Source: Thermaerobacter sp. PB12/4term
GTDB taxonomy: Bacteria > Bacillota > Sulfobacillia > Thermaerobacterales > Thermaerobacteraceae
Assembly (NCBI RefSeq): GCF_003403315.2
Contig: NZ_CP048407.1
Span: forward strand, 310,001-374,000
Direction: 5' to 3'
Length of the DNA: 64,000 bases
In this document: positions 56,364-64,000 of the stretch, piece by piece
How positions within the stretch are numbered: the first letter of the stretch is position 1
How the letters are laid out: each line of letters starts with the position of its first letter
Position numbers and translations under genes: made by a program
The notes under the pieces: generated by a model
Database searches by the model: none
What the model saw: only the letters and a program-made list of their open reading frames with translations
What the model was told of the DNA's origin: nothing

Positions 56364-57029
56364 ATGCAGCCTGCGGAACCCGCCGGCCGCCCGGCGGGCT
56401 GGACGGATGACGAAGCAAGCGGCGCGGCAGGTCATGCTGCGCCGTCGCAAGAACTCAGCGGTGCCGGCGCGCCCGCCCCCGAGCCCCAGGGGGCGGCCGC
56501 CGGCCGGGCCGGCACCCCGGAGGGGGCCATACGGGCGCCCCAAGCCCCGGCCGCGGCCGCCGGTCTTGAGGATGCGCCCAAGGCGGAAGGCCACCCCGCT
56601 GCAGGCGTCCCGGCCGGCAGCCCGCAGGGGGAGGGGCTGGAGGCGGCCACTTCCTTTCCGGCGGAACCGGCGGCCGTGACCTCGCCCTGGGCCGGCATCG
56701 AGCTGCCGCCCACCGCCACCTCCCGGCGCCGGCGCAAGCGGGGGCACCGGGGCGGGGTGGGGCGGCGGGGCGGCCGGCGCGTGGCCCAGCCCAACCCGGA
56801 GGACGACCCCCTCTACCCGTTCAAGGTCCAGGCGGCGCAGGAACTGGGCTTGTGGCCGAAGGTGGAGGCCGAGGGCTGGGGTGCCCTGACGTCCCTGGAG
56901 AGCGGCCGCATCGGCGGCTACATGCAGCGCCTGCTGAAGGAGGCCGTCGAGGAGGGCCGCCTCTCCGCGGAAGAGATGCAGCGCCTGCTGCAGCAGCGCA
57001 GGATTCGACCGGCCTCCACGGAAACCTAA
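56364..57029 (+). CDS. Alpha/beta-type SASP domain with long basic, disordered N-terminus
   Basis: 221 residues; GGAGGTGGGAACCG precedes the ATG. Residues 1-118 are Ala/Gly/Pro-rich, 120-140 a basic patch (RRRRKRGHRGGVGRRGGRR). Residues 152-195 match alpha/beta small acid-soluble spore proteins: FKVQAAQELGLWPK, then a turn, LTSLESGRIGGYMQRLLKEA, equal to the usual KxEIAxELG...LTSREAGxVGGxxVxRL. Such proteins coat spore DNA. At the GPR cleavage site the usual E-I/F is Q-A (VQAAQE). Normal SASPs are 60-90 residues, so this is a much enlarged form. Confidence 0.75.
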   Translation: MQPAEPAGRPAGWTDDEASGAAGHAAPSQELSGAGAPAPEPQGAAAGRAGTPEGAIRAPQAPAAAAGLEDAPKAEGHPAAGVPAGSPQGEGLEAATSFPAEPAAVTSPWAGIELPPTATSRRRRKRGHRGGVGRRGGRRVAQPNPEDDPLYPFKVQAAQELGLWPKVEAEGWGALTSLESGRIGGYMQRLLKEAVEEGRLSAEEMQRLLQQRRIRPASTET

Positions 57030-57157
57030 CGGAAATCCCGAGGACCCTTCCCGAAATCCGAGAACCCTTCCGGCGCCCGTGCCGGACGGAGGGCCTGGCG
57101 TCGAGGACGTCGCCGGGTCCGTGGTGACGGGGGGCGGAGACGAGGAGGCGGCGGCCC

Positions 57158-57898
57158 ATGCGCCTCACCATCCTGGGCCGGGACGGGCCGTACCCGGGTC
57201 CCGGAGGTGCCTGCGCCGGCTATCTTCTCGAGGGCCCGGAAGGCCCCGTGTTGCTGGATTGCGGCCCCGGGGTGGTGGCCCGCCTGCGCCAGCGGGTCGA
57301 CCCGGCCGGGCTGGCGGCGGTGTTCTACTCCCACTACCACCCCGATCACAGCAGTGACCACTTTGTCTTGCGGTACGTGCTGGACATCGCCCGCTACCTG
57401 GGCCGGCCGCGGCCGCAGCCCATGCCGCTGTACGGGCCCGCCCGGCCGCCGGAGCTGGCGGGACGCATGCCGTACAAGGACGTGTTTGCACCGCATTTCC
57501 TCGAATCCGGGGACCGGATCACGGTGGCGGGGTGGGCGGTGGAGGTGCGGGCCACCGACCACCCCCTGCCCTGCCTGGCCTCCGCCTGGAGCGCCGGGGG
57601 GCGGCGTCTGGTGTATTCGGGGGACACGGGCCCGGAGGCCGCCGCCCAGCTGGTCGAACTGGCCCGGGGCGCGGACCTCCTGCTGATCGAAGCCAGCCTG
57701 CTGGCGCGGCGGGGCGACCGGGCGCCGGGCCACCTGACCGCCCGCCAGGCGGCGGAGATCGGGCAGGCGGCCGGGGTGAAGCGCCTTCTTCTCACCCACC
57801 TCCTGCCCGAGTACGATCCGGACGAGGTCCTGGGGGAGGCCCGGGAGGTGTTTCCCGCCGCCCAGCTGGCAGAGCCCGGGGCGGTGTTCGACCTCTGA
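57158..57898 (+). CDS. Metallo-beta-lactamase fold hydrolase (ribonuclease Z-like)
   Basis: 246 residues; GGAGGCGGCGGCCC precedes the ATG. YSHYHPDHSSD supplies His59, His61, Asp63 and His64; RATDHPLPCLASAW, LVYSGDTGPE and LLLTHLLPEYDP give the remaining metal ligands. The layout (short, LLDCGPGVVARL near the start) is that of RNase Z-like and related phosphodiesterase hydrolases, but the RNase Z exosite is absent, so another phosphodiester or small-molecule substrate is likely. Confidence 0.88.
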   Translation: MRLTILGRDGPYPGPGGACAGYLLEGPEGPVLLDCGPGVVARLRQRVDPAGLAAVFYSHYHPDHSSDHFVLRYVLDIARYLGRPRPQPMPLYGPARPPELAGRMPYKDVFAPHFLESGDRITVAGWAVEVRATDHPLPCLASAWSAGGRRLVYSGDTGPEAAAQLVELARGADLLLIEASLLARRGDRAPGHLTARQAAEIGQAAGVKRLLLTHLLPEYDPDEVLGEAREVFPAAQLAEPGAVFDL

Positions 57899-57993
57899 TC
57901 CCGGGCACCTGGCCAGGGCACCGGGACGGGCGGCCCGGGCCGTCCCATGGCGAGGCCACTCACGAGCACACTCCAGGGAGAGGATGAGCCGCG

Positions 57994-59181
57994 ATGCACC
58001 TGTCGACCCGAGCTCGGGGCATCCAGCCCTCGGTGACCATCACCATCGACGCCCGTGCCAAGGAACTCAAGGCGGCGGGGGAGCAGGTGATCAACCTCAG
58101 CGCCGGCGAGCCCGACTTCCCCACCCCGCGCCACGTGCGGGAAGCGGCCAAGGCCGCCATCGACGCGGGTTTCACGCGCTACACCCCGGCCGCCGGCATC
58201 GCCGAACTGCGGCGGGCCATCGCCGAGAAGCACCGCCGGGACAACGGCCTGGAGTATGCCGAGGACGAGATCGTCGTCTCGGCCGGCGGCAAGCACGCCC
58301 TGTTCAACGCGTTCATGGCCATCTGCGATCCCGGGGACCAGGTGATCATCCCCGCGCCCTACTGGGTCTCCTACCCGGAGATGGTGCGGCTGGCGGGCGG
58401 CGAGCCGGTGATCGTGGAGACCGGGCCCGAGACCGGCTTCAAGCTGGCGCCCGAGGCCTTGCGGCGGGCGCTGACCCCGCGCAGCCGGGCCCTCATCCTC
58501 AACAGCCCCAGCAACCCCACGGGCACGGTCTACACCCGCCAGGAACTGGACGAGCTGGCCGCCGTGGCGGCGGAGGCGGGGCTGTGGATGGTGACGGACG
58601 AGCTCTACGAGCATCTCATCTACGAGGGGGAGCACGTGTCCGTCGCGGCCCTGCGCCCTGAATACAGGGAGCGGGTGATCCTGATCAACGGCGTCTCCAA
58701 AGCGTACGCCATGACGGGCTGGCGCATCGGCTGGGCGGCGGCCCCGCGGCCCGTGGCCCGGGCCATGGCGGCCATCCAGTCCCAGGCCACCTCGTCGGTC
58801 AACTCCATCGCCCAGAAGGCCGCGGTGGCGGCTTTGACCGGCCCGCAGGACGAAGTGGCCGCCATGCGGGAGGAGTACCGGCAGCGCCGGGACCTGCTGG
58901 TGGAGGGGCTGTTGCGGCTGCCGGGGATCGAGGTGCTCCGGCCGGCGGGGGCCTTCTACGTCTACCCGTCGGTCCGGGGACTTCTGGGCCGGCGGCTGGC
59001 CGGCCGGACCGCCGGCGACGACGTGGCCCTGGCGGAGCTCTTGCTGGACGCGGCACGCATCGCCGTGGTGCCGGGCACGGCCTTCGGCACGCCGGGCTAC
59101 CTCCGGCTCTCCTACGCCACCTCCCGGTCCGACCTGGAAGAGGCCCTGCGGCGCCTGGAGCGCCTGCTGGAGGGAGCCTGA
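57994..59181 (+). CDS. Class I aminotransferase (aspartate/aromatic, AspB type)
   Basis: 395 residues from ATG 57994 behind GGGAGAGGA. Fold-type I PLP enzyme: INLSAGEPDFPTPRHV, SAGGKHALFNAFMA, PAPYWVSYPEM, NSPSNPTGTVY (Asn ligand), VTDELYEHLIY and the Schiff-base Lys near 236 in VSKAYAMTGWRIGW. The late Arg in RLSYATS binds substrate carboxylate. Motifs are those of AspB aspartate aminotransferases; some relatives act on prephenate. Its stop is followed immediately by the murD ATG, so they are co-translated. Confidence 0.92.
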   Translation: MHLSTRARGIQPSVTITIDARAKELKAAGEQVINLSAGEPDFPTPRHVREAAKAAIDAGFTRYTPAAGIAELRRAIAEKHRRDNGLEYAEDEIVVSAGGKHALFNAFMAICDPGDQVIIPAPYWVSYPEMVRLAGGEPVIVETGPETGFKLAPEALRRALTPRSRALILNSPSNPTGTVYTRQELDELAAVAAEAGLWMVTDELYEHLIYEGEHVSVAALRPEYRERVILINGVSKAYAMTGWRIGWAAAPRPVARAMAAIQSQATSSVNSIAQKAAVAALTGPQDEVAAMREEYRQRRDLLVEGLLRLPGIEVLRPAGAFYVYPSVRGLLGRRLAGRTAGDDVALAELLLDAARIAVVPGTAFGTPGYLRLSYATSRSDLEEALRRLERLLEGA

Positions 59182-60831
59182 ATGCCGGCGGAGGGGCACG
59201 CGGGGCCGCCACCGGCGGCAAGGGGGGTGCCGCTCCCGCCAGGGAGCATGGTGCGGCAGCCCGAGATGAGGGCGGCAGGGCGGCCGGGGCACGGCGCCGC
59301 CGGGCTGGCGGTGGGGCACCCGAGCCGGGGGCCTGGAGAGCCCGCGGCCCGGCCCCCGGGGGAGCATGGGGTCCGGCGTCCGGGAGCCACGCCGCCCCTG
59401 GCCGGTCCGGTGGCCGTGGTGGGACTTGGCCGCAGCAACCGTGCCCTGGTCCGGTACCTGCTGGACCGGGGCATTGCCGTGGTGGGCTGCGACCGGGTGC
59501 CACCGGAGCAGGCGGACCCGGAGATCCACCAGCTGGCCCGGGCCGGGGTCGAACTGCACCTGGGGCCCGGCTACCTGCGCGTCCTCCAGGAGCGGCCCTT
59601 CGGCACCGTGTTCCTCACCCCGGGGATGAAGAAGGACCTGCCGGAGATCGCCGCCGCCCGGGCCGCAGGGGCTGCCATCCGCGGCGAGATCGACCTGTTC
59701 CTGGAACGGTGCCGGGGCAGGGTCCTGGGGGTCACCGGCAGCGCCGGCAAGACCACCACCACCTCCCTGCTGGCCGAGGGGCTGCGCCAGGCGGCGGCGC
59801 CCGGCGGGCCGCTGGCGGGCCGCCCCATCTTCGTCGGCGGCAACATCGGGCGCCCCCTGATCGAAGAGGTCGACCGCATCCCGCCCGAGGCCCTGGTGGT
59901 GCTGGAGCTCTCCAGCTTTCAGCTGGAGCTCTGCCACCGGGCGCCCGACGTGGCCGTGTACCTCAACCTGCGGCCCAACCACCTGGACATCCACGGCACC
60001 ATGGAGGCCTATGCCGCGGCCAAGGCCCGCATCGTCGAGCTCCAGGAGCCGGACGGCTGGGCGGTCCTCAACGCGGACGAACCGGCCCCGGCCGGGCTGG
60101 CAGGCCGGGCGCCCGGCCGCGTGGCGGCCTTTGCCGCCTCGGCCCGGGCGGCGCGGGAGCTGGCGGAGCGGGAAGCGGCCCGGCGGGGCGGGCCGGTCCG
60201 GGCGGCCTACCTGGCGGGTGAGCGGCTGGTGGTGTGGGACGGGTGCGGGGAGCGGCCCCTGCTGGAGGCGGGCGCCATGCACCTGCGGGGCGCCCACAAC
60301 CGCCTCAACGCCCTGGCGGCCATCCTGGCCGGATGGGTGGCCGGTGCCGATCCGGCCGGCATGGCCCAGGCCGCCGCGGCGTTCCGCGGGGTCGAGCACC
60401 GGCTGGAGCCGGTGCGGGAGCTGGACGGGGTGCGGTACTACAACGACTCCATCGCCACCGCCCCCGACCGGACCCTGGCGGCCCTGGAGGCTTTCACCGA
60501 GCCCGTGGTGCTGATCGCCGGGGGCTATGACAAGGGCATCCCCTTCGATCCCCTGGGGCCGACCCTCTGCCGGCGGGCCCGGGCGGTGGTGCTGCTGGGC
60601 AGGACGGCGGAAGCGATCCAGCGGGTGATCGAGGAGGCGGCCCGGCGGGAAGGCAGGGCGCCGCTGATCCGGCGGGTGGCCTCCCTGGAGGAGGCGGTGG
60701 CGGAGGCCCGGCGCCTGGCTCGGCCGGGCGATGTGGTGCTGCTGTCCCCGGCCTGTGCCAGCTACGACATGTTCCGGGACTTTGCCGAGCGGGGCCGGCG
60801 GTTCAAGGAGCTGGTGATGGCCCTGTCCTGA
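59182..60831 (+). CDS. murD: UDP-N-acetylmuramoylalanine--D-glutamate ligase
   Basis: 549 residues from ATG 59182, directly after the aminotransferase stop and behind GGAGGGAGCC. N-terminal Rossmann domain from VAVVGLGRSNRALVRYLL (about residue 77), ATP loop GSAGKTTTTSLLAEGL (about 186), YLNLRPNHLDIHGTMEAYAAAKARI and AHNRLNALAAILAGW, and the C-terminal YYNDSIATAPDRTLAALEAF. The first 75 residues are low-complexity. In the last motif Ile replaces the Lys of the common MurD NDSKATN; clostridial MurDs often have this form. It lies outside any dcw cluster, so a second murD may exist. Confidence 0.88.
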   Translation: MPAEGHAGPPPAARGVPLPPGSMVRQPEMRAAGRPGHGAAGLAVGHPSRGPGEPAARPPGEHGVRRPGATPPLAGPVAVVGLGRSNRALVRYLLDRGIAVVGCDRVPPEQADPEIHQLARAGVELHLGPGYLRVLQERPFGTVFLTPGMKKDLPEIAAARAAGAAIRGEIDLFLERCRGRVLGVTGSAGKTTTTSLLAEGLRQAAAPGGPLAGRPIFVGGNIGRPLIEEVDRIPPEALVVLELSSFQLELCHRAPDVAVYLNLRPNHLDIHGTMEAYAAAKARIVELQEPDGWAVLNADEPAPAGLAGRAPGRVAAFAASARAARELAEREAARRGGPVRAAYLAGERLVVWDGCGERPLLEAGAMHLRGAHNRLNALAAILAGWVAGADPAGMAQAAAAFRGVEHRLEPVRELDGVRYYNDSIATAPDRTLAALEAFTEPVVLIAGGYDKGIPFDPLGPTLCRRARAVVLLGRTAEAIQRVIEEAARREGRAPLIRRVASLEEAVAEARRLARPGDVVLLSPACASYDMFRDFAERGRRFKELVMALS

Positions 60832-60879
60832 CCCGGGGGCCCGGCCGCGGGGGCCCAGGGCCGGCTCTGCCCCTTCCCT

Positions 60880-61371
60880 TCAGGGCCCGTCCCGGCTTCC
60901 CGCACCGGGGGCGGTGGGGACCGGTTCGACCCGCAGGCGCAGCAGGGCGCGGGGACCCAGGACCATGCTCTCCACGGTGATCCGGTAGAGGGTGTCGCCC
61001 ACCTGCAGGCGGCGCCGGTCGAACAGGTCCCGCACCACCGCCGGGCTGAGGTCGTAGACGTCCTCCCCTACCAGCCGCTGGGCCAGCGGGTCCAGCTCCT
61101 GCCGCAGGACCACTTCGGTGGCGGGCGGCAGCCGCTGGCCCCGGGCGTCCACCAGCTCCAGCCGGGTCTCGTACACGGCGACGGACGTCGGCGGCTCTTC
61201 CCGCAGGCGGGCCAGCTCGTTCTCCGCCTCGGCCAGTTCCCGCAGGAGGTCGGTGGCCAGCAGGGTCAGGGTGTCGACCCGGCGGGCCGCCAGGGGCAGG
61301 GTCAGGCTCGCGCCCAGGAAGGCGCCGACGGCCAGGGCGGCCAGCAGCCGCAGGCGGGGCGACGGGGACAC
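60880..61371 (-). CDS. Membrane-anchored protein next to ytrH (possible YtrI counterpart)
   Basis: 163 residues from GTG 61371. One TM helix (about 8-30), a coiled-coil-like Leu/Glu-rich segment (LLRELAEAENELARLREE) and a soluble domain with strands such as VAVYETRLELVDARGQ and TLYRITVESMVLGPRALLRLRVEPV. It follows ytrH by 36 bases. In Bacillus the partner of YtrH is YtrI, a protein of similar size and layout, so it may be the local YtrI; the sequence alone does not prove it. Confidence 0.6.
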   Translation of the reverse strand: MSPSPRLRLLAALAVGAFLGASLTLPLAARRVDTLTLLATDLLRELAEAENELARLREEPPTSVAVYETRLELVDARGQRLPPATEVVLRQELDPLAQRLVGEDVYDLSPAVVRDLFDRRRLQVGDTLYRITVESMVLGPRALLRLRVEPVPTAPGAGSRDGP

Positions 61372-61407
61372 GGCAGGGCTTCCTCCTGACGGGTGACCGG
61401 CGCCGGT

Positions 61408-61767
61408 TCAGGACCCGGGGGGCGACCCGGCCAGATAGCGCAGGGCGACGTAGGCCAGGTGGGCCCCGGTGAAGGCGCTCAGGATCAGGAGCAGCTGGGT
61501 GGCGGCGACCCCGAAGGACCGGCCCAGGATGCCCGACTCCAGGTGCTGCAGGGCCGTCAGGGTCCCGCCCAGGGCGGCGAAGGTGCCCCAGAGCTTGAGC
61601 CGGCTGGCCAGGTCGGGCAGGGAGCCCACGGGCAGGCTGCTGGGCGCATCCAGGGGCACCTGGACGAACAGCAGGCGGGCCAGCCCGCCCGCCAGAGACC
61701 CGCCCACTACGATCCCCGCGGCGACGCACGCCACGTACATCAGGTGTCCGAGGGACAGGCGCGCCAT
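61408..61767 (-). CDS. ytrH: Sporulation membrane protein YtrH
   Basis: 119 residues; GGAGGGATCCCACC precedes the ATG. Three TM helices with the YtrH pattern: AAGIVVGGSLAGGLARLL, LPDLASRLKLWGTFAALGGTLTALQHLESGILGRS and QLLLILSAFTGAHLAYVALRYL. In Bacillus ytrH is expressed in the mother cell and is needed for full spore quality. Next to spoIID/spoIIP and the SASP gene it helps define a sporulation stretch. Confidence 0.8.
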   Translation of the reverse strand: MARLSLGHLMYVACVAAGIVVGGSLAGGLARLLFVQVPLDAPSSLPVGSLPDLASRLKLWGTFAALGGTLTALQHLESGILGRSFGVAATQLLLILSAFTGAHLAYVALRYLAGSPPGS

Positions 61768-61832
61768 GGTGGGATCCCTCCACCCGAGCCTATGCCCGGG
61801 GGCGCCGGACCAGAAGCTCGGCGTGGCCGCCC

Positions 61833-61865
61833 CAGCACGCGGCCCCTCTTCCGGGCCGCGTGCTG
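61833..61865. repeat. Perfect 13-bp inverted repeat upstream of ytrH
   Basis: CAGCACGCGGCCC pairs with GGGCCGCGTGCTG across loop CTCTTCC. No T-run on either side, so it is a poor terminator. It marks the boundary between the GC-rich ytrH promoter region and the transposase relic, and could be an operator, an mRNA hairpin or part of the old element's edge. Confidence 0.5.
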
Positions 61866-61879
61866 CCTAAAGTTTCGGT

Positions 61880-62440
61880 AGGTGCAGGTGGCGGAAAAGC
61901 GAGACTTTCGGCCGCTGGAGGTGGCCGTGATCCAGGCGACGCAGGAGGCCGCGCGACAGCTTGTGGTCACGCCCTGGAAGCGCTGGACCGGCAGCTGATG
62001 GAGCAACAGGACCGGCGACAACCCGAGTGCGTCAAGAGCGGTCACGGAGCTTGGTGACGTGGAGGGCGCGATCCAGTGGGAGCGACGGTATGACCAGGAC
62101 CGGCAAAGCGGAGCACGGCGGTTCTTGCTGGGGGAGGTACTGGGATGGAGCCGCGGCCGCCGTATTCGCCCCTGGTGCAGGAAGGATTCAGCTGTGTACG
62201 CAGGCACCCTATGCCGCGGCGATGGACTGGCTGGGGGGGTGAACATGCGGGGCCGTCCGGCTGGGCGCCATGCCGCCGTGGGCGGACGTGCAGGCGGACG
62301 GGGCCCGGGCGGACCACGAGACAGAGGCGCAGCGGGAGGCGGGGTTGGAGCGGGGCGACGTCCCCGTGGTGAGTCGGCCGGCGGCGACTGTGGATCTGGA
62401 GTTTGGCAAGCTGTGGGTCTGGGGTCGGCGGCGAGGGCCT
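61880..62440 (+). pseudogene. Decayed UPF0236-family (ISLre2-like) transposase
   Basis: Pieces of one protein appear in order in different frames: LEVAVIQATQEAARQLV, ALEALDRQLMEQQDRR, IQWERRYDQDRQSGARRFLL, PPYSPLVQEGF, EAGLERGDVPVV. They match the N-terminal half of UPF0236 transposases (helical start, then the WERRYYRDR-type segment and LLDExLGL, YSPLVQE). Several frameshifts and loss of the catalytic half make it non-functional. No terminal repeats identified. Confidence 0.6.
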
Positions 62441-63168
62441 GTTGATGCGGTCATCCGACGCACTCTGCTAAACTTCGACATCCTACCTGTGTTAGCCTTG
62501 CTCCAGAAAACACCTTATGGCCCTGGTCGTTTATGACAACTGTTTCTCCGTCTAGACGAGGTGACTGTTGGACGCAGACGGAAGGGGTGATTGCCTACCC
62601 AAAGCACCGCTCGCCCACAGGTTACGAACCGAGCCGGGGTCTAGAAGGCCGTGGGGAAACCGGCTCGGTGGCGTGCTGAGGTTGATACGAGCCCAGCACT
62701 TAGTGAGTTTATTGCAAGAGCGACATAGCGACGTCACCATGCATAGCCCGTCCCAGAGCACAGAGGCAACCCGTTGTGGCAGCGGCCGACGCGGATGACC
62801 TCTGGCATGCCCCTAGTGGCTACGGGCGCATTATACGGGTCCCATTCAGAGGCGGGTGGGTCCGCACGTCCCACCATTCCGCGGGGCGTGCGGTGGTCTA
62901 CGCCAAAGACGAACCCGAGGCTCCGCCTCCCGGACCTTTATGCGGTTCGTTCCGGCGCTCGGTTTGCTCCTCCAGCAGGCATCATCCATTTTGGAGGAAA
63001 CGGGCCATGTGCTGGTTTGTCCTGCTAAGCAACGTGGCATCGTCATGTCCTGTAGGGATCGCAACCGTTAAGGTGCTGAATTTTCTTGGGGATCGCCGAT
63101 TATCAAGCCGCACTTCAGGCATGACTTAACCATTACGGCGTGTGTCCTACAGGAAGGGACGACAGACA
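62441..63168. other. AT-richer intergenic segment without a supported gene
   Basis: About 730 bases with composition unlike the rest of the window. Short open frames exist on both strands, but none has a ribosome-binding site plus a recognisable domain. The only structured element is an inverted repeat at 62628-62669. Probably decayed mobile or transferred DNA. Confidence 0.5.
62628..62669. repeat. 10-bp inverted repeat in the AT-richer segment
   Basis: ACCGAGCCGG (62628-62637) pairs perfectly with CCGGCTCGGT (62660-62669) across a 22-base spacer. Could be a regulatory site or a relic of an element end; nothing further can be said. Confidence 0.35.
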
Positions 63169-64000
63169 ATGATGAGACTCTTTCTAATTTTAATTCTGTT
63201 TTAGTCCTGGTTGTGGCCCCATTTGGATTCAGCCTTGCCCATACTTCTACGATTTCTTCGTGGAACTCCGCTAATGCCACATATGAGCCTGATCGGGGGC
63301 TGTATGAATTGTTTTCGTTTGAAAGCGGTTCTGATTACTACGTGAGATGCGACTCTAATTTTACTTACAGTTCATCCGATATCAACGCCATCCAGTCTTA
63401 CTATCGCAATAACAGCCACTATCCAGGAGCTGACTGCACTGATATGACGTCAGCATGGCTTGACCACTGTTCGTCCTTAACCACCTTGCCAGATGCGCAT
63501 TTTGATCAAGATGACGATGACGGTAATGCCTTATGGGAAGAGGCAGAGGTAACGTCAGAATCCCCGCTTTCGATCAAAGCTGGTCTTGAATACACATGGA
63601 GGGCACAGTTTTGTGATTTTTCCCTGTTCGGGAATATGACAGGGGAGATGCAACATACATTTCATGAAAGTTATTGGTCAAGTTTCTGGCGTGAGTATCA
63701 AACTCAATACTGGACGGGGTATGGAACAACAGACGGCGTAAATACTTATTATACCCATGGTGGACACACGGCTGACCTTATTGCTAACCATACCTTCGCT
63801 AGTTCGAATCGTCGTCAGAACGAGGCCTTCGCTCGAGACCCCGTACCGGTTTGGCGTGCCGACGAATCGGCAAGAGTCAAGGCGGTGGCAATTAAGGACA
63901 ATGAACTGAGCAAGGAAATCGAACTCAATGTTGCGGGGCCGAGAAATGCGGATGAACTTAAAGGATATGTACGAGAAAATGAAGAACTTATCAATTCATT
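63169..64000 (+). CDS. Secreted protein, frameshifted in the signal peptide, truncated by the window end
   Basis: ATGATG at 63169 follows AGGAAGGGACGACAGACA and reads MMRLFLILILF then TAG (63202). The frame one base back continues LVLVVAPFGFSLAHT and stays open for about 265 codons to the window end. One extra T in the TTTT run at 63199-63202 would give a continuous signal peptide. The mature part is rich in Ser, Tyr, Trp and Asp, with Cys in YVRCDSNFTY, GADCTDM and LDHCSSL and an acidic DQDDDDGN loop. I do not recognise the family. Codon use is far less GC-biased than elsewhere, suggesting recent transfer. Confidence 0.6.

Noticed and set aside
62774-63129. Small open frames in the AT-richer segment (62774-63028, 62776-63129, 62846-63064)
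   Set aside because: Overlapping in several frames with no start site or recognisable domain.
63190-63210. Programmed -1 ribosomal frameshift at the TTTTAG
   Set aside because: The site lacks a standard X-XXY-YYZ slippery heptamer in the start frame and the stop comes after only 11 codons; a homopolymer indel explains it better.

Overview
The window comes from a very GC-rich, spore-forming Bacillota, most like the Thermaerobacter/Symbiobacterium type of deep-branching Clostridia. This rests on the gene families and base composition, not on a database match. Sporulation genes (spoIID, spoIIP, an alpha/beta SASP, ytrH), an ancestral-type complex I, a b6-type cytochrome bc complex, a class II ribonucleotide reductase and many GTG/TTG starts behind strong Shine-Dalgarno sequences all fit. 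Long Ala/Gly/Pro-rich inserts recur in otherwise ordinary proteins.

Layout. 1-3.9 kb: tail of an M24 peptidase, then overlapping gatCAB. 3.9-12.2 kb: a large orphan RND transporter, PcrB, a D-amino-acid aminotransferase, a small phosphodiesterase and an orphan solute-binding protein. 12.3-23.3 kb: an 11-gene complex I operon (nuoABCDHIJKLMN, no NuoEFG) with a clear sigma-A promoter and a strong terminator. 23.4-30.2 kb, minus strand: cytochrome b6, subunit IV, Rieske, a 42-residue membrane protein, di-haem cytochrome c, a membrane protein, a cation/proton antiporter and a UspA protein. Together these look like a quinone-reducing and quinol-oxidising respiratory module.

30.8-39.9 kb: nrdR-nrdJ, a decayed PIN-domain relic, an SDR, an EamA transporter, a CBS protein, a YtpB terpene synthase, a small basic protein and hpt. 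40.1-45.6 kb, minus strand: MoxR, DUF58 and transglutaminase. 45.9-53.8 kb: a methyltransferase-DUF309 fusion, Bcp, a selenocysteine tRNA (selC) with its own promoter and hairpin, AIM24, an alpha/beta hydrolase, DUF1002, DedA and a membrane protein. 54.0-61.8 kb: a sporulation and cell-wall stretch with spoIID, spoIIP, an unusual SASP, an MBL hydrolase, an aminotransferase, murD, a YtrI-like gene and ytrH.

61.8-64.0 kb: composition changes sharply. A decayed UPF0236 (ISLre2-like) transposase leads into an AT-richer segment that holds little until a secreted-protein gene. That gene has a one-base frameshift inside its signal peptide and runs off the window.

The most unusual items are the selC gene, the SASP with a disordered basic N-terminus and a changed protease site, the methyltransferase-DUF309 fusion, the cytochrome b lacking the haem c(n) cysteine with a possible small extra subunit, and the frameshifted secreted protein.
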